DNA of 5,263 nt from Pseudomonadota bacterium. Lineage in GTDB: Bacteria; Pseudomonadota; Gammaproteobacteria; Burkholderiales; Rhodocyclaceae. The notes under the pieces are model-generated. The model saw nothing but the letters and a program-made list of their open reading frames with translations, was not told where the DNA came from and did not search any database. This document shows, piece after piece, positions 4,662 to 5,263 of the stretch. Within the stretch, counting starts at the first letter, position 1, and each line of letters opens with the position of its first letter. Position numbers and translations under genes: made by a program. The stretch covers positions 1 through 5,263 of the forward strand of contig WRJU01000119.1 of assembly GCA_009778425.1 (NCBI GenBank), in the 5' to 3' direction.

Positions 4662-5263
4662 GTGAGCCCGAGCGTTTCCAACGATCCCAACGCCCCCCTT
4701 GCCCGCCTCGAAGGTGTGCGCTTTGCCTATGGCGAGCGTGAAATCCTGCGAGGCGTTGATTTGACCGTGCATCGCGGCCAGGTGGTGGCGATCATGGGGG
4801 GGAGCGGCTGCGGCAAGACCACGCTGTTGCGCCTGATCGGCGGGCAGTTGCGGGCGGGTTCGGGCAAGGTTGAGGTTGACGGCCAGAATTTGGGGCGGCT
4901 CTCGACCGATGCGCTCTACGCGATGCGGCGGCGCATGGGCATGTTGTTCCAGTTCGGGGCGCTCTTCACCGATATGAGCGTGTTCGACAACGTGGCGTTC
5001 CCGCTGCGCGAACATACCGATTTACCCGACGAACTCATTCGCGATCTCGTGCTGATGAAACTCCACGCGGTCGGGTTGCGCGGCGCGCAATCGTTGATGC
5101 CTTCCGAACTTTCCGGCGGGATGGCGCGGCGGGTGGCGCTGGCTCGCGCCGTGGCGCTCGACCCGATGCTGATGCTCTACGACGAACCTTTTGCCGGACT
5201 CGATCCGATTTCGCTCGGTATCACCGGCCAGTTGATCCGGCGGCTGAACGACGCCCTCGGCGC
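4662..5263 (+). CDS. mlaF: MlaF, ATP-binding subunit of the Mla phospholipid transporter (5' part)
   Basis: The first 200 codons of an ABC ATPase, cut by the right edge. Visible motifs: Walker A GGSGCGKTT (46-54), Q-loop Gln97 in LFQFGALFTDMSVFDNV, signature LSGGM (150-154), Walker B MLMLYDEP with Asp174-Glu175, and D-loop GLDP. FGALFTDMSVFDNVAFPLRE, MKLHAVGLRGA and SELSGGMARRVALARA are characteristic of MlaF rather than of generic ABC ATPases. MlaF powers the MlaFEDB inner-membrane complex that moves phospholipids between the inner and outer membranes and keeps outer-membrane asymmetry. The start is GTG (4662) with AGGA 4 nt upstream (4654-4657); there is no in-frame ATG near. mlaE and mlaD probably follow outside the window. 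The minus-strand ORF across 4638-5015 is an antisense shadow. Identification is very sure. Confidence 0.95.
   Translation, partial: MSPSVSNDPNAPLARLEGVRFAYGEREILRGVDLTVHRGQVVAIMGGSGCGKTTLLRLIGGQLRAGSGKVEVDGQNLGRLSTDALYAMRRRMGMLFQFGALFTDMSVFDNVAFPLREHTDLPDELIRDLVLMKLHAVGLRGAQSLMPSELSGGMARRVALARAVALDPMLMLYDEPFAGLDPISLGITGQLIRRLNDALG

Noticed and set aside
4638..5015. 125-residue minus-strand ORF
   Set aside because: It is antisense to mlaF, whose Walker A, Q-loop and signature motifs are unambiguous; the translation is Arg/His-rich as expected of a shadow frame.

Overview
The window looks like a chromosomal piece of a Gram-negative proteobacterium, most likely a betaproteobacterium. Three things point there: a PEP-CTERM/exosortase-type exported protein, an MlaF-type phospholipid-transport ATPase (so an outer membrane is present), and a polytopic C13-family peptidase of a kind I associate with betaproteobacteria. 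This placement is an inference from gene content. No rRNA, tRNA, insertion sequence or CRISPR array is visible.

Layout, left to right. (1) Positions 1-593, minus strand: a probable sulfide/persulfide-responsive operon. A BigR/SqrR-type ArsR repressor overlaps by 4 bp the start of a YeeE/YedE sulfur-transport membrane protein that runs off the left edge. A near-consensus promoter lies inside a 25-bp AT-rich inverted repeat, the likely operator. (2) Positions 682-1640, plus strand: a single-gene unit with a TATAAT promoter, a hairpin in the leader, a very strong Shine-Dalgarno and a NIDO-domain PEP-CTERM protein. It ends at a 16-bp-stem terminator that also faces the convergent higA. (3) Positions 1664-2317, minus strand: a higB-higA toxin-antitoxin pair in toxin-first order, with its own promoter and a perfect 8-5-8 inverted repeat as the likely HigA operator. 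(4) Positions 2318-2451: a short unassigned spacer with a diverged direct repeat. (5) Positions 2452-4580, minus strand: a two-gene unit, first a family-6 (hypoxanthine/deoxyinosine) DNA glycosylase, then an overlapping membrane-anchored C13 (legumain/GPI8-like) cysteine peptidase whose membrane region contains 11-residue tandem repeats. (6) Positions 4662-5263, plus strand, divergent from the glycosylase: the 5' part of mlaF, starting at GTG, cut by the right edge.

The blocks look independent in function: sulfur stress response, exported surface protein, TA module, base-excision repair plus peptidase, and outer-membrane lipid homeostasis. The least understood item is the C13 peptidase. It has a clear His379/Cys422 dyad, five predicted membrane spans that place the catalytic domain in the periplasm, and a hendecad-repeat segment. 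I see no single multi-gene system here that I can call new. The best leads are this peptidase, the regulatory layouts at the arsR-type and hig promoters, and the leader hairpin of the PEP-CTERM gene.
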